Assembly (NCBI GenBank): GCA_003577145.1 | Contig: QEUP01000010.1 | Span: forward strand, 124,001 to 188,000 | Reading direction: 5' to 3' | Length of the DNA stretch: 64,000 nucleotides | Origin: Acidobacteriota bacterium | Lineage (GTDB): Bacteria; Actinomycetota; Acidimicrobiia; Acidimicrobiales; Microtrichaceae | Part shown: in pieces, positions 51,532 through 60,242 of the stretch | Layout: every line of letters starts with the position of its first letter | How positions within the stretch are numbered: position 1 is the first letter of the stretch | Notes under the pieces: generated by a model | Databases searched by the model: none | What the model was told of the DNA's origin: nothing | The model's input: the letters and a program-made list of their open reading frames with translations, nothing else | Position numbers and translations under genes: made by a program

Positions 51532-52704
51532 ATGAAGGGCCACACCCGCCGCCGAGGTAAGACCTGGGCGTTCGTCATCGACATCGGAACAGATCCCGCC
51601 ACCGGCAGGCGCCGACAGAAGTGGGTCTCGGGCTTCGAGCGCGAGCGCGACGCCGCCAAGGCCATGCGCGACTACATCGCCCGCATCGAACGAGGCGAGG
51701 TCGTCGCCGAAGCGAACGAAACCGTCGCCTCGTACCTCCGTGACCAGTGGCTGCCGTCGCGCCGGTCCAAGGTCAAGGAGTCGACCTGGGCCGGTTACCA
51801 GGACGCCGTCGAAGGACGGATCATCCCCGCCATCGGCGCCCTCCCCCTCCGCAAGGTCACGCCCAAGCACATCGCCAAGCTCTACGACGACCTGCTCATC
51901 GCGGGCAGCCGGGACACACGGCGCGGGCGCGGCCTGGCACCCAAGACCGTCCGCAACACTGGCCTCGTGCTCAAGAAGGCCCTCGGCGACGCCGTACGAC
52001 TCGGCCTGCTCGCCCGGAACCCCACCGAGCACGTGGAGATGCCCCGGGTCGAGCGCAAGGAGATGAAGACCTGGACCACCGCGCAAGCCCGCCAGTTCAT
52101 CGGCTTCATCCGTGGCGACCGACTGGAGGCGCTGTGGATCCTGATGCTCACCAGCGGCATGCGTCGCGGCGAGCTCATCGGCCTCAAGTGGGCCGACGTC
52201 GACCTCGACGCCGGCCGGCTCGCGGTGCGCCGGGCTCGTGTCGCCGTCGGGTACAAGGTCGTCTGGTCCTCACCGAAGACCATGAAGTCCGCCCGAGTCA
52301 TAGCTCTCGACGTTGCGACCTGTGACGTGCTGCAGGCTCACCGGGCAGGACAGGGCGACGAGATGGCGCTCGTCGGCGACGCCTACCACGACGAGGATCT
52401 CGTGTTCGCCAAGCCCGACGGATCGCCGCTGCACCCCGACTACGTGTCCCAGCGGTTCGGCCGGCTCGTGAAGAAGGCAGGGCTGCCCATCATCCGCCTC
52501 CACGACACCCGCCACACCGCCGCCACCCTCTTGCTCGAAGCCGGCATCCCGGTCAAGGTCGTTAGCGAGCGCTTCGGGCACAGCACAACCTCGATCACCG
52601 CCGACCTCTACCAGCACGTCGCCCCGCACATGCAGGAGGAAGCCGCCAACAAGCTCGGCGCCATGCTCCTCGGCGAACCCGAGCCGGAAGCTGAGGACTC
52701 GTGA
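51532..52704 (+). CDS. tyrosine site-specific integrase
   Basis: 390 residues. The N-terminal arm- and core-binding parts (AMRDYIARIERGE, YLRDQWLPSRRSKVKESTWAGYQDAVEGRIIPAIGALPLRKVTPKHI) are followed by the catalytic domain with Arg in SGMRRGELIGLKW, HDTRH (His and Arg), the second His in GHSTTSI, and the nucleophilic Tyr in DLYQHV. All key residues are intact. ATG 51532 follows GGAGGGACAGC. It is 2.7 kb from the tRNA-fMet gene, a possible integration target. Confidence 0.93.
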   Translation: MKGHTRRRGKTWAFVIDIGTDPATGRRRQKWVSGFERERDAAKAMRDYIARIERGEVVAEANETVASYLRDQWLPSRRSKVKESTWAGYQDAVEGRIIPAIGALPLRKVTPKHIAKLYDDLLIAGSRDTRRGRGLAPKTVRNTGLVLKKALGDAVRLGLLARNPTEHVEMPRVERKEMKTWTTAQARQFIGFIRGDRLEALWILMLTSGMRRGELIGLKWADVDLDAGRLAVRRARVAVGYKVVWSSPKTMKSARVIALDVATCDVLQAHRAGQGDEMALVGDAYHDEDLVFAKPDGSPLHPDYVSQRFGRLVKKAGLPIIRLHDTRHTAATLLLEAGIPVKVVSERFGHSTTSITADLYQHVAPHMQEEAANKLGAMLLGEPEPEAEDS

Positions 52705-52741
52705 ATTCGCTCCCGCGGCCGCTCGGCGCCGGCCTCCCATC

Positions 52742-53338
52742 GTGAACGCCAAGGAGCCGGACGAGGAGCCGCCGATCATCGCCGTCCTCGACGAGGCGGC
52801 GCCAGCGGATCGCCGAGGCATCTACTACGTCGTGACGGCGGCGATCATGCTCGACGTCGACGCGGTTCGGCGAGGACTCGCCGAGGTCGTGCCCGCCGAC
52901 CGCACCAGGCCCTTCCACTGGTCGGCGGAGGGCCCGCGGGCGCGCACCCGGATGGTGGAGCTGCTGATCGAGACCGGCGTCGTCGCGCACGTCGTCGTCC
53001 ACTACCCCACCGGTCGCCGCCGCCAAGAGGAGGCCCGCCGCAACGCCATGGTCGAGCTGGTGCCCCTGGTGGTCGCCGACGGGGCCGCAGAGCTGATCAT
53101 CGAGTCGCGTTCCGAGCGGGAAGACCAACGCGACCGTCAGTCCGTGATCGAGGCCATGCGGCTCGCCGAGCACACCATCAGGTACCGGTGGGAGCCGAAG
53201 TCCGAAAGCCTCCTGTGGGTCGCCGACGCCGTGTGCGGCGCCGTCAAGGAGTACGTGCTTCACGAGGACGGCTCGTGGCTCGGTCGCCTGGAGTTGGGAG
53301 CGGTCCTCAGCGAGCTGCGCTACCGGACCCTCGGCTGA
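52742..53338 (+). CDS. DUF3800-like protein (RNase H-like fold candidate)
   Basis: 198 residues, GTG start. The pattern of acidic residues fits DUF3800: IIAVLDEAAPADRRGIYYVV, FHWSAEGPRARTRMVELL, ELIIESRSEREDQRDRQSV, SLLWVADAVCGAVKEYV. DUF3800 proteins are thought to be nucleases with an RNase H-like fold and occur in mobile and defence regions. It starts 37 bp after the integrase stop. The assignment rests on pattern, not search. Confidence 0.6.
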   Translation: MNAKEPDEEPPIIAVLDEAAPADRRGIYYVVTAAIMLDVDAVRRGLAEVVPADRTRPFHWSAEGPRARTRMVELLIETGVVAHVVVHYPTGRRRQEEARRNAMVELVPLVVADGAAELIIESRSEREDQRDRQSVIEAMRLAEHTIRYRWEPKSESLLWVADAVCGAVKEYVLHEDGSWLGRLELGAVLSELRYRTLG

Positions 53339-53535
53339 GCCGAAAAGCACGTGAGCCCCGGCTCCCGACCTAGGCGGCTGCCGATCGGCAACCCTCGGTC
53401 TGGCCCTCCGGGACTCGCTTCCCCGGGGAACAGCACCCCGGAGCAGGGTTCAGTGTACGGCCTCGGTGCCTACCGGTCTACCCATTCCCAGAAGCGGGGC
53501 GGCGCACACCCTTCGTGATCCCCGCAAGGTGCGCC

Positions 53536-54435
53536 TCACACCCCATCGAATGCAGGGCATTTGGCCAGGTCGCTCCTCGCGAGAGCGTGCCCTTGGTGAT
53601 GATCCGGACGAGGACACCGGTCGTAGTGGAATAGGTCGCCACCATCCCAAGTGAGGTCCACCGCCCCGCCCGGGTCCACGTACTGCCGGGGCCACGGCCA
53701 ACTGTGGCCGTACGCGAACCGGGTCTCGACGGTGAGTCCACCCCGCCCAGGCTGGGCAAGCGCTCGGCTGATGTCCGTCGGCGACTCGTGACAGGGAAGC
53801 ACTACGCCAGCGTGCGCACCGACCACGAGGATCACGGGCACCGGTTGAGTCACCTCGTACACGTGGAACGGCTTCACGACCTCGACGCCGTTGAAGCAGA
53901 CGATCTGGAAGTCCGTCGAGGCCCACAGGAGGTCCGCTGCCGAGATAGCGGAGCGCAGCCTGTCGAGCCTCGCCGTCGCAACCCATCGGTATCCGAGCGT
54001 CGCGAACGCGATCAGGTAGGCGGCTCGAACGTCAGTGAGGTCGAACGCAGACCGGTCGATCACTACCGACAGGCCCGACGAGGTCAAGCGCTGCCGCTGA
54101 TGTATCGGGCAGAAGGGTTCGTGGACGGCCGTGAGGGCACCGATGAGTTGATGTGCTTCGCTCTCGAAGGTTCGGCCCGCTCGTTGGTTGTCTCCTCGGC
54201 ATGTCATGACCACGACTTGCGCAGCCCCGAGTGACGACTGCGCCCCCCGCTGCGGCGCATGGTCCTCATCAAGGTCATCGAGGGCGAACCACCTCAAGCA
54301 GAGGGGGCACGGAAGCATCGCCCACTCAGCATCGTGGTTGTGCTTGTGCGGGATTCCACCGCTGCACCTGCCAAGCGCGTCCGAGATCGCGTGTGCCTGG
54401 AGGCGGTACACACTCCGTCGTCTCGTTCTCGGCAT
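53536..54435 (-). CDS. HNH-type zinc protein, possible endonuclease
   Basis: 299 residues from ATG 54435. Residues 43-83 hold LPCPLCLRWFALDDLDEDHAPQRG, then VMTCRGDNQRAGRTFE: two CxxC-like cysteines (43, 46), His59 in DEDHAPQ, Cys79 and Asn83, an HNH/zinc-finger arrangement. The remaining 200 residues resemble no known domain. It is divergent from a small gene across two ATGTACAT palindromes. It is likely a mobile or defence nuclease, unproven. Confidence 0.6.
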   Translation of the reverse strand: MPRTRRRSVYRLQAHAISDALGRCSGGIPHKHNHDAEWAMLPCPLCLRWFALDDLDEDHAPQRGAQSSLGAAQVVVMTCRGDNQRAGRTFESEAHQLIGALTAVHEPFCPIHQRQRLTSSGLSVVIDRSAFDLTDVRAAYLIAFATLGYRWVATARLDRLRSAISAADLLWASTDFQIVCFNGVEVVKPFHVYEVTQPVPVILVVGAHAGVVLPCHESPTDISRALAQPGRGGLTVETRFAYGHSWPWPRQYVDPGGAVDLTWDGGDLFHYDRCPRPDHHQGHALARSDLAKCPAFDGV

Positions 54436-54528
54436 CTCCCCAGTATGGGGCGCACGGGCTGGGCCAAACGCACCGATTCCGAGCGCTCGACACCGCCCAC
54501 GGACCGAGATTCCCTCGGCTCCCACACT

Positions 54529-54559
54529 TATGTACATTCTTGGTTGCGAATATGTACAT
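54529..54559. promoter_or_regulatory. twin ATGTACAT palindromes between HNH gene and small gene
   Basis: TATGTACAT occurs at 54529-54537 and again at 54551-54559, exactly 22 bp (two DNA turns) apart, in an AT-rich divergent promoter. Each contains the perfect 8-bp palindrome ATGTACAT. This spacing suits a repressor bound to one helix face. Confidence 0.7.
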
Positions 54560-54610
54560 CTGATGCCTAGTCTATGGACGTAACTGACTACTTCTGACTT
54601 GGAGGCCGGC

Positions 54611-54892
54611 ATGGCGAAGGGAAAGCACCGGGAAGCACAAAGAGTCGTCCTGCCCAACGGCATGTGGATTCTCATGTACGAAGACGGATCACTGAAGGTG
54701 GCTGGCTACGACCGAAGGGTTCGAGTTACGGAAGTCCTCAACCGGGACGGCGGTGGCCACGTCTTCATCGGAATCGACGAGACAACGGAGTCACCAAGGA
54801 CGATTGCGAAGCGAGAGAGCGACCTCGTCGTCGTCGAGCGGAGCCTTGTGAACGCGCTCGAGCGTCTGACCGGCGGCACTTCCCCGGCATGA
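54611..54892 (+). CDS. small protein of unknown function
   Basis: 93 residues from ATG 54611, supported by GGAGG five bases upstream. Sequence features: basic start (MAKGKHREAQRVVLPNGMWILMYEDGSLKVAG), then VTEVLNRDGGGHVFIGIDETTESPRTIAKRESD. It looks like a beta-rich compact protein. No family recognised. Divergent from the HNH gene, sharing the twin palindromes. Confidence 0.55.
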   Translation: MAKGKHREAQRVVLPNGMWILMYEDGSLKVAGYDRRVRVTEVLNRDGGGHVFIGIDETTESPRTIAKRESDLVVVERSLVNALERLTGGTSPA

Positions 54893-54985
54893 GCGCTCGA
54901 GTCGCCCGGGAGCCGCTTCCCCGGTGGGGTTTGCGCTCCTTGCCCCGGTGACTGCTACGTCGGACTCCGCTGGCCCGACCTGCGC

Positions 54986-55279
54986 CTACATGAACAGGTC
55001 ATTGATCGCCCTGGGGCTGTGCGCACGCTGGATGATCGACGGGGGCGACTCGTCGACGATCCAGACGAACGTCCTGTCGGCCGAGACCGAGGTACTGCAG
55101 CTGACACCCAATCTCCGAGCGCACGCCCGGGCCGCTCGTCGCCACCGCTCGACGTCCTCGATGTCGTCCGTCGAGACCTTCAACATCCCGGGCCCGGCGA
55201 AGGCATCGCGAACCAGAGGCAGGAGCTCGTCGGCGAGTCGGTCGACCCTCACTCGCTCGATGTCGACGACCTTGGCCAC
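54986..55279 (-). CDS. small conserved-looking protein next to tRNA-fMet
   Basis: 97 residues from GTG 55279, with GGAGG just upstream: VVDIERVRVDRLADELLPLVRDAFAGPGMLKVSTDDIEDVERWRRAARACARRLGVSCST, ending RTFVWIVDESPPSIIQRAHSPRAINDLFM. Mixed alpha-beta, no known domain. It lies between the HNH region and the tRNA, on the same strand as the tRNA, and may be the last gene of the island. Confidence 0.6.
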   Translation of the reverse strand: MAKVVDIERVRVDRLADELLPLVRDAFAGPGMLKVSTDDIEDVERWRRAARACARRLGVSCSTSVSADRTFVWIVDESPPSIIQRAHSPRAINDLFM

Positions 55280-55373
55280 GACGCCTCCGGAACTTTCGTT
55301 TGCAATCCGTTTGCACGGACCCTCGCATGCGGGTGGGCCCCGCACTCGGCGGGGCCCTGACCTGCTTGTTCGT

Positions 55374-55450
<77 letters not shown>

Positions 55451-55517
55451 TCGTGGACCGCCCAGCATAGCGACATGAACGGGTGCCTTCCACGTCGGAG
55501 CCGGCAAGGCCGCTCGC

Positions 55518-58289
55518 TCACACGGGCGCGAGGCTGACCCGGACGCCACGGTCGGCGGGGATGGGCTGCCAGCCGATCGGCCCGTAGTCGAGGTGGCCGT
55601 AGCCGCCGACGAGGCCGAGGTGCTTCACCATGCCGGGACTGACGTCGTTCGAGCCGCCCCAGCCTTCGAACATGTGCGGATCCCAGCCGTTGTAGATCGT
55701 CACGACCCCCGGTCGCTGGGCGCCCGACAGCTTCGCCCTGACCACGAAGGACCCGACATCGTTGAACGCCTTCACCTGGTCGTGGTCGCCGATTCCCAGC
55801 GATGCTGCGTCGTCGGGGTTCAACACCAGATGCGGCTCGCCCCGGTGGGTCTGAAGCAGCAGCGGGTTGCCCATGTTCATCGCGTGCACCGACCAGCGGT
55901 TGTGACCCGAGAGCACCACGAACGGGTGCTCTCCGCCCATCGCCGGCATCTCCTTGTGCACCGGCAGGTCCTCGCCGGCCTCCGCGAACCAGGGGTGGTC
56001 GATCAGGAACTGTGCACGGCGCGTCAACGTCGGGTACGGCGCGCCTCGCAGCACGTGATCCTCGAGCGGGTTGGCGACCTCGTCCTCGGGAGTCCACGGA
56101 GCTGCATGGCTCACCGCCATGAACCCGCGCCCCCACTCGGTGAACCGCAACTGGCCGTTCTCGCGCATCGTCGAGAGGTCCGAACCGGCCGGGATGATCC
56201 CTGAATACGCAGTGTCGCGGATGAGCTCGTCATACATCTGCTCGTCGGTGAGGAGCGTGCCGCCGAGCGTGTAGCGGTCGAACAGCTCGGCGTAGCGGAT
56301 CTCGGTGCCGTCGGGGTGTGTGAACGACTCGATGCCTAGCGCATCAGCTCTGCGCGCCAGAGCCTGGCAGAGCCCCACGAAGATCTCCCACTCGGGTTTC
56401 GACTCCCCCGCGGGCGGGACGGCCTCGTCGGTCATCGTGAAGTAGTAGGTCGGCATGTCGAGGCTGACCTTCTCGTAGTGCTGCGCCGCGGGCAGGACGA
56501 TGTCAGAGCACAGCGCGGTGCTCGACATGCGCATGTCGATCGTCACCACGAGGTCGAGCTTCGGCCACAGGTGCGCCAGCACCGAGTTGCGACCGCCTCG
56601 GGTGCGCCGCACGATGTTGCCACCGCACTCGATCAGAACACGCGGTGGCGTGTCGGGGCCCAGCGGCACGACCGTGCTCCACCATCCCTCGGCCATCGCC
56701 TCCTCGAGGTAGTCCCCGAAGCTGCGGGTCATCGACGCATCGCCGTAGCCGGGCTTGTTCCACAGCTCATGGCCACCGAAGTGCCAGTACCAGAGGAACG
56801 CCGGGGGCACCATCGCGGGACGTGGGCCCTTCACCGTCGCGCGCATCACCTCGAACGCCACTATCTCCGGCGTCCTCGTCGGATCCTCCAGACGCAGGAT
56901 CTCGCTGAAACCTTCGAGCGCGGAGAGCATCTCCTCGGCGCCCTCGGGCCCTGGGCGTGGCTTGGAGCTGGTGAGCATCCACCCGTCGATCTGGGCGTTG
57001 GCCCAGTGCTGGAACCCGGTCCCGACTCGACCCCAGTTGCCTGTGATCGCCAGCAACAGGAGCATGGTCCGCTGGTAGAGGTCGGCGTGGTACCCCTTGT
57101 TCGAGCCCATGCCCATCCAGAGCCGGGTCTTGGTGGTGGCAACCCGGCGAGCCACGGTCCGCACGGCCTCGGGGTGCACGCCGGTGATCGCCTCGGACTC
57201 CTCGGGGCGGTAGCCGTCGAGCAGATCCACGAGGCGCACCCACGCCGGCCGCACCTCGACTCGCTCCCCGCCGGCGAGGACCACCTCGCACTCCCCGGCC
57301 AGCGACGGCGTGTAACCGTCGGGCAGGAGGTTCGCGCGACTCGCCTCGACGATCTCCCCCTCCGGGGTCAGGTGGAAGAACTGGTCGTCGCGACCATCGG
57401 GATCGAGGTCCGACGCCCGCAGGAACCGTTGGGTGTCGCTGCGCACGACGAGCGCGAGATCCGTCTGCTCGCGCACGAACTGCTCGTCGACGAGTCCCTC
57501 GGCGACGATCACCTGGCACATCGCCAGCGCGAGTGCCGGGTCGCTGCCCGGGTGCACCGGCATGTGCGCATCGGCGTGCATGTGGCTCGGGCTGACGTCG
57601 GGGCTGATGATCACCACCTGCGCGCCCCGGTAACGCGCCTCGGTGAGGTAGTGGTAGAACGACACGTAGGTGTAGACGGGGTTGGCGTGCCAGATCAGGA
57701 TCGTGTCGGCCAAGAAGAACGACGGCTCGTCCTGGTAGATGTGGGAGTGCCCGATCGTCAAGTGCAACCCGGGCGCGAAGTCGGCGAGCGCGCCGTTGAC
57801 GTCGGTGCTCGTACCACCGAGCATCTCGATCAGGCGCTCGCACGCGATGGTCGCGGCCATCTCCGGCGTACCTTCGCGCAAGATGGTGCGGGGCCCGTAT
57901 TCGGCGATCGCGTCGATGATGCCGTCGGCTACGGCGTCGAGCGCTTCCTCCCAGGTGATCCGCTCCCACTCGCCCGATCCCCGCTCCCCGACCCGGCGCA
58001 TCGGGTAGAGGAGCCGGTCACCCGCGTCGAGCTGCGCGCTCCACGCCGCCCCCCGGTTGCACCCGCGGGGCGAGTCGTCGGGGAACCCCTTCGGTTCGGG
58101 GCGGTCGGGCCGTGGGTTGGGCACCTCCTCCCGCAGCACTTTGCCGTCCTTCACGAAGACGTGGTACCGGCAGTTGCTCGGGAAGCAGTCGACGCAATGC
58201 GACCCCCACGCAACGGAGTCGAAGTCGGTGCGGGCCCTGTAGCGTCCCTCGCCCGAACGCACGTCGATGCGCGTCCCGTCGTCACCCAT
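55518..58289 (-). CDS. molybdopterin oxidoreductase, DMSO reductase family (orphan catalytic subunit)
   Basis: 923 residues. The N-terminal [4Fe-4S] site is HCVDCFPSNC with CNRG further on, giving H-x3-C-x4-C, close to the His-ligated type II (NarG/ethylbenzene dehydrogenase) group. The Mo-bisMGD binding parts are present: LIWHANPVYTYVSFYHYLTEARY, VVIISPDVSPSHMHADAHMPVHPGSDPALALAM, and a C-terminal dinucleotide domain with FVVLSGHNRWSVHAMNMGNP. No iron-sulfur or heme subunit gene is adjacent. The substrate is unknown. No clear Tat signal is visible. Confidence 0.87.
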   Translation of the reverse strand: MGDDGTRIDVRSGEGRYRARTDFDSVAWGSHCVDCFPSNCRYHVFVKDGKVLREEVPNPRPDRPEPKGFPDDSPRGCNRGAAWSAQLDAGDRLLYPMRRVGERGSGEWERITWEEALDAVADGIIDAIAEYGPRTILREGTPEMAATIACERLIEMLGGTSTDVNGALADFAPGLHLTIGHSHIYQDEPSFFLADTILIWHANPVYTYVSFYHYLTEARYRGAQVVIISPDVSPSHMHADAHMPVHPGSDPALALAMCQVIVAEGLVDEQFVREQTDLALVVRSDTQRFLRASDLDPDGRDDQFFHLTPEGEIVEASRANLLPDGYTPSLAGECEVVLAGGERVEVRPAWVRLVDLLDGYRPEESEAITGVHPEAVRTVARRVATTKTRLWMGMGSNKGYHADLYQRTMLLLLAITGNWGRVGTGFQHWANAQIDGWMLTSSKPRPGPEGAEEMLSALEGFSEILRLEDPTRTPEIVAFEVMRATVKGPRPAMVPPAFLWYWHFGGHELWNKPGYGDASMTRSFGDYLEEAMAEGWWSTVVPLGPDTPPRVLIECGGNIVRRTRGGRNSVLAHLWPKLDLVVTIDMRMSSTALCSDIVLPAAQHYEKVSLDMPTYYFTMTDEAVPPAGESKPEWEIFVGLCQALARRADALGIESFTHPDGTEIRYAELFDRYTLGGTLLTDEQMYDELIRDTAYSGIIPAGSDLSTMRENGQLRFTEWGRGFMAVSHAAPWTPEDEVANPLEDHVLRGAPYPTLTRRAQFLIDHPWFAEAGEDLPVHKEMPAMGGEHPFVVLSGHNRWSVHAMNMGNPLLLQTHRGEPHLVLNPDDAASLGIGDHDQVKAFNDVGSFVVRAKLSGAQRPGVVTIYNGWDPHMFEGWGGSNDVSPGMVKHLGLVGGYGHLDYGPIGWQPIPADRGVRVSLAPV

Positions 58290-58411
58290 CTTCGCCTCCG
58301 TGATGTCAGGTCATTTGTCGCCGGAGCGTAGCCCGCTGAGGAGAACACGCTGGCGGGAGGCGGCCGAGCGCGCCCGTTGGCTGCGGCACCTGAGCGAAGA
58401 GGTCGGTTACG

Positions 58412-58720
58412 GTGAGCGCCATGTTCCGACACGTCGCCATGTTCCGCTGGACGGCCGACGCCACCGAACAGGCCAAGGCCGCGGCGGTGGCCGGGCTGGC
58501 CGGGTTGCCCGCCGAGATCGGGGCGATTCGGGAGTACCGCTTCGGGCCTGACGCCGGCCTGGCCGAGACCAACTGGGATTTCGCCATCGTGGCCGACTTC
58601 GATGACGAGGCGGGCTACCTCACCTACCGCGATCACGAGTCCCACCAGCGGCTGCTGGCGAACGTGCTCCGTCCGGTTATTTCCGAGCGGGCCGCCGTGC
58701 AGTACACATTCGATGCCTGA
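58412..58720 (+). CDS. Dabb (stress-responsive alpha/beta barrel) protein
   Basis: 102 residues, GTG start: FRHVAMFRWTADATEQAKAAAVAGLAGLPAEIGAIREYRFGPDAGL, then FAIVADFDDEAGYLTYRDHESHQRLLANVLRPVISERAAVQYTF. This is a complete dimeric ferredoxin-like Dabb domain. Such proteins occur in polyketide, aromatic and stress pathways. It is followed by a cupin gene 55 bp downstream, likely in one transcript. Confidence 0.88.
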   Translation: MSAMFRHVAMFRWTADATEQAKAAAVAGLAGLPAEIGAIREYRFGPDAGLAETNWDFAIVADFDDEAGYLTYRDHESHQRLLANVLRPVISERAAVQYTFDA

Positions 58721-58775
58721 GGGGGACGACCCCGCCCCGACAGGCGAGGTGCGACCGATAGGATCAAACCCAACC

Positions 58776-59117
58776 ATGACCTCGCCATCCTCAACCGACG
58801 ACTCCTCGTTCCACACCGGCCTGTTGGATGCTCTGCCGGTATCGCACGACGCCACCACCTCCCGTGTGCTGGTCAACAACGACGCCATGCGGGTTGTCAT
58901 GTTCGCGATGGACGCCGGCCAGGAGCTCACGGAGCACACGTCAACCAAGGCGGTGGCGGTGCAACAGCTCGAGGGCCGGCTGCGCTTCAGCATCGGGGAC
59001 GAACAGCAGGTGCTAAGCCCCGGTGATGTGATCTACCTCGCCCCCGACGCACGGCACGCGGCGTTCGCCGAGACGGCCTGCCGCTTCACCCTCGTCATGG
59101 TCAGCGCCTCCTCGTAG
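58776..59117 (+). CDS. cupin-domain protein
   Basis: 113 residues from ATG 58776. Cupin motifs: MDAGQELTEHTSTKAVAVQQLEGRLRFSIGDEQ, then VLSPGDVIYLAPDARHAAFA. Probably a metal-binding single cupin. The combination with the upstream Dabb gene suggests a small stress or detoxification unit. The substrate is unknown. Confidence 0.85.
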   Translation: MTSPSSTDDSSFHTGLLDALPVSHDATTSRVLVNNDAMRVVMFAMDAGQELTEHTSTKAVAVQQLEGRLRFSIGDEQQVLSPGDVIYLAPDARHAAFAETACRFTLVMVSASS

Positions 59118-59231
59118 GCAACTCCCTCGCAGGTCCACCCTGAGCGGGCTGGTTCCAATTACCGTCACAGCTGTTCCCGCAACCCGCAGCGGGCACCCAA
59201 TTAGGACCCGGGTCGTCAACCCCTTCCGGTC

Positions 59232-60215
59232 GTGGCCAGCTCCGTTCCCCTCTCCGACACCGAGACGCCACTCGAGACGGCGGCCGCGCACCTCACGACC
59301 GACATCCCCCGTGCCCGCGGTGGCGATTTAGCGGGCCAGGTCCGCCGGCAGATCCTCGGGCACCTCTACACCAGCGTCGCTGACGTGGCCGTGTGCGAGG
59401 GCGAGGAGCTGATCGGGCTGGTGACGATCGAGTCGCTGATCGCCGCTGATGCCGACCAGAGCATGGCCGACATCATGGATGCCACGCCTCCGATCGTGGC
59501 ACCCGGCGACGACCAGGAGGTCGCCGCGTGGCGGATGGTGCGGCAGAACGAGAGCAGCCTGGCTGTGGTCGATGAAGAAGGCCGGTTCGCCGGGCTGATC
59601 CCTCCACAGCGGATGCTCACGGTGCTACTCGAAGAGCACGACGAGGACATCTCGCGCCTCGGCGGTGTCCTCCATCAGACCTCCCAGGCGCGGGAGGTCA
59701 GCGTCGAGCCCGTAGGCCGACGCTTCTGGCACCGTCTGCCGTGGCTGCTGGTCGGGCTGGCCGGAGCGCTCGCCTCGGCGGGAATCGTGGCCTCCTACGA
59801 GGAGGCGCTCGCCGAGACGGTGATGCTCGGCTTCTTCCTGCCCGGCGTGGTCTACATGGCCGACGCAGTGGGAACCCAGACCGAGGCGCTCGTCATCCGG
59901 GGGCTGTCGGTCGGGGTCTCGATCCGCGAGGTGCTGAGCCGCGAGGTGCTCACGGGCGCGCTGATCGGTGCGGCGGTGACGGTGGCGTTCATACCGCTGT
60001 GCCTGCTCATCTGGGGAGAGCCGCAGGTCGCCCTGTCGGTCGGCTTGGCGCTGTTCGCCGCCTGCTCGACCGCTACCGCAGTGGCTATCGCCTTGCCCTA
60101 CGTGTTCTCCCGGCTGGGCCGGGACCCTGCCTTCGGATCGGGCCCGCTGGCGACGGTCATCCAGGACCTGCTCTCGATCGTCATGTACTTCGTGATCGCC
60201 ACCGCCATCATGTGA
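59232..60215 (+). CDS. MgtE-like divalent cation transporter with CBS domain
   Basis: 327 residues, GTG start. Residues 25-145 form CBS repeats (DVAVCEGEELIGLVTIESLIAADADQSMADIMDATPPIVAPGDDQEVAAWRMVRQNE). The C-terminal half has five membrane helices with MgtE motifs (GFFLPGVVYMADAVGTQTEALVIRGLSVG and GSGPLATVIQDLLSI). MgtE transports Mg2+ and is gated by Mg2+ at the cytosolic domains. It is shorter than typical MgtE because the N-domain is reduced, so a related Mg/Co transporter subtype is possible. Confidence 0.85.
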   Translation: MASSVPLSDTETPLETAAAHLTTDIPRARGGDLAGQVRRQILGHLYTSVADVAVCEGEELIGLVTIESLIAADADQSMADIMDATPPIVAPGDDQEVAAWRMVRQNESSLAVVDEEGRFAGLIPPQRMLTVLLEEHDEDISRLGGVLHQTSQAREVSVEPVGRRFWHRLPWLLVGLAGALASAGIVASYEEALAETVMLGFFLPGVVYMADAVGTQTEALVIRGLSVGVSIREVLSREVLTGALIGAAVTVAFIPLCLLIWGEPQVALSVGLALFAACSTATAVAIALPYVFSRLGRDPAFGSGPLATVIQDLLSIVMYFVIATAIM

Positions 60216-60242
60216 GCCCTCCCAGGAGCCCTCCTCGCCTGC

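Noticed and set aside
59118-59231. Mg2+ riboswitch (M-box) before the MgtE-like gene
   Set aside because: Only 114 bp are available and no conserved M-box elements were recognised.
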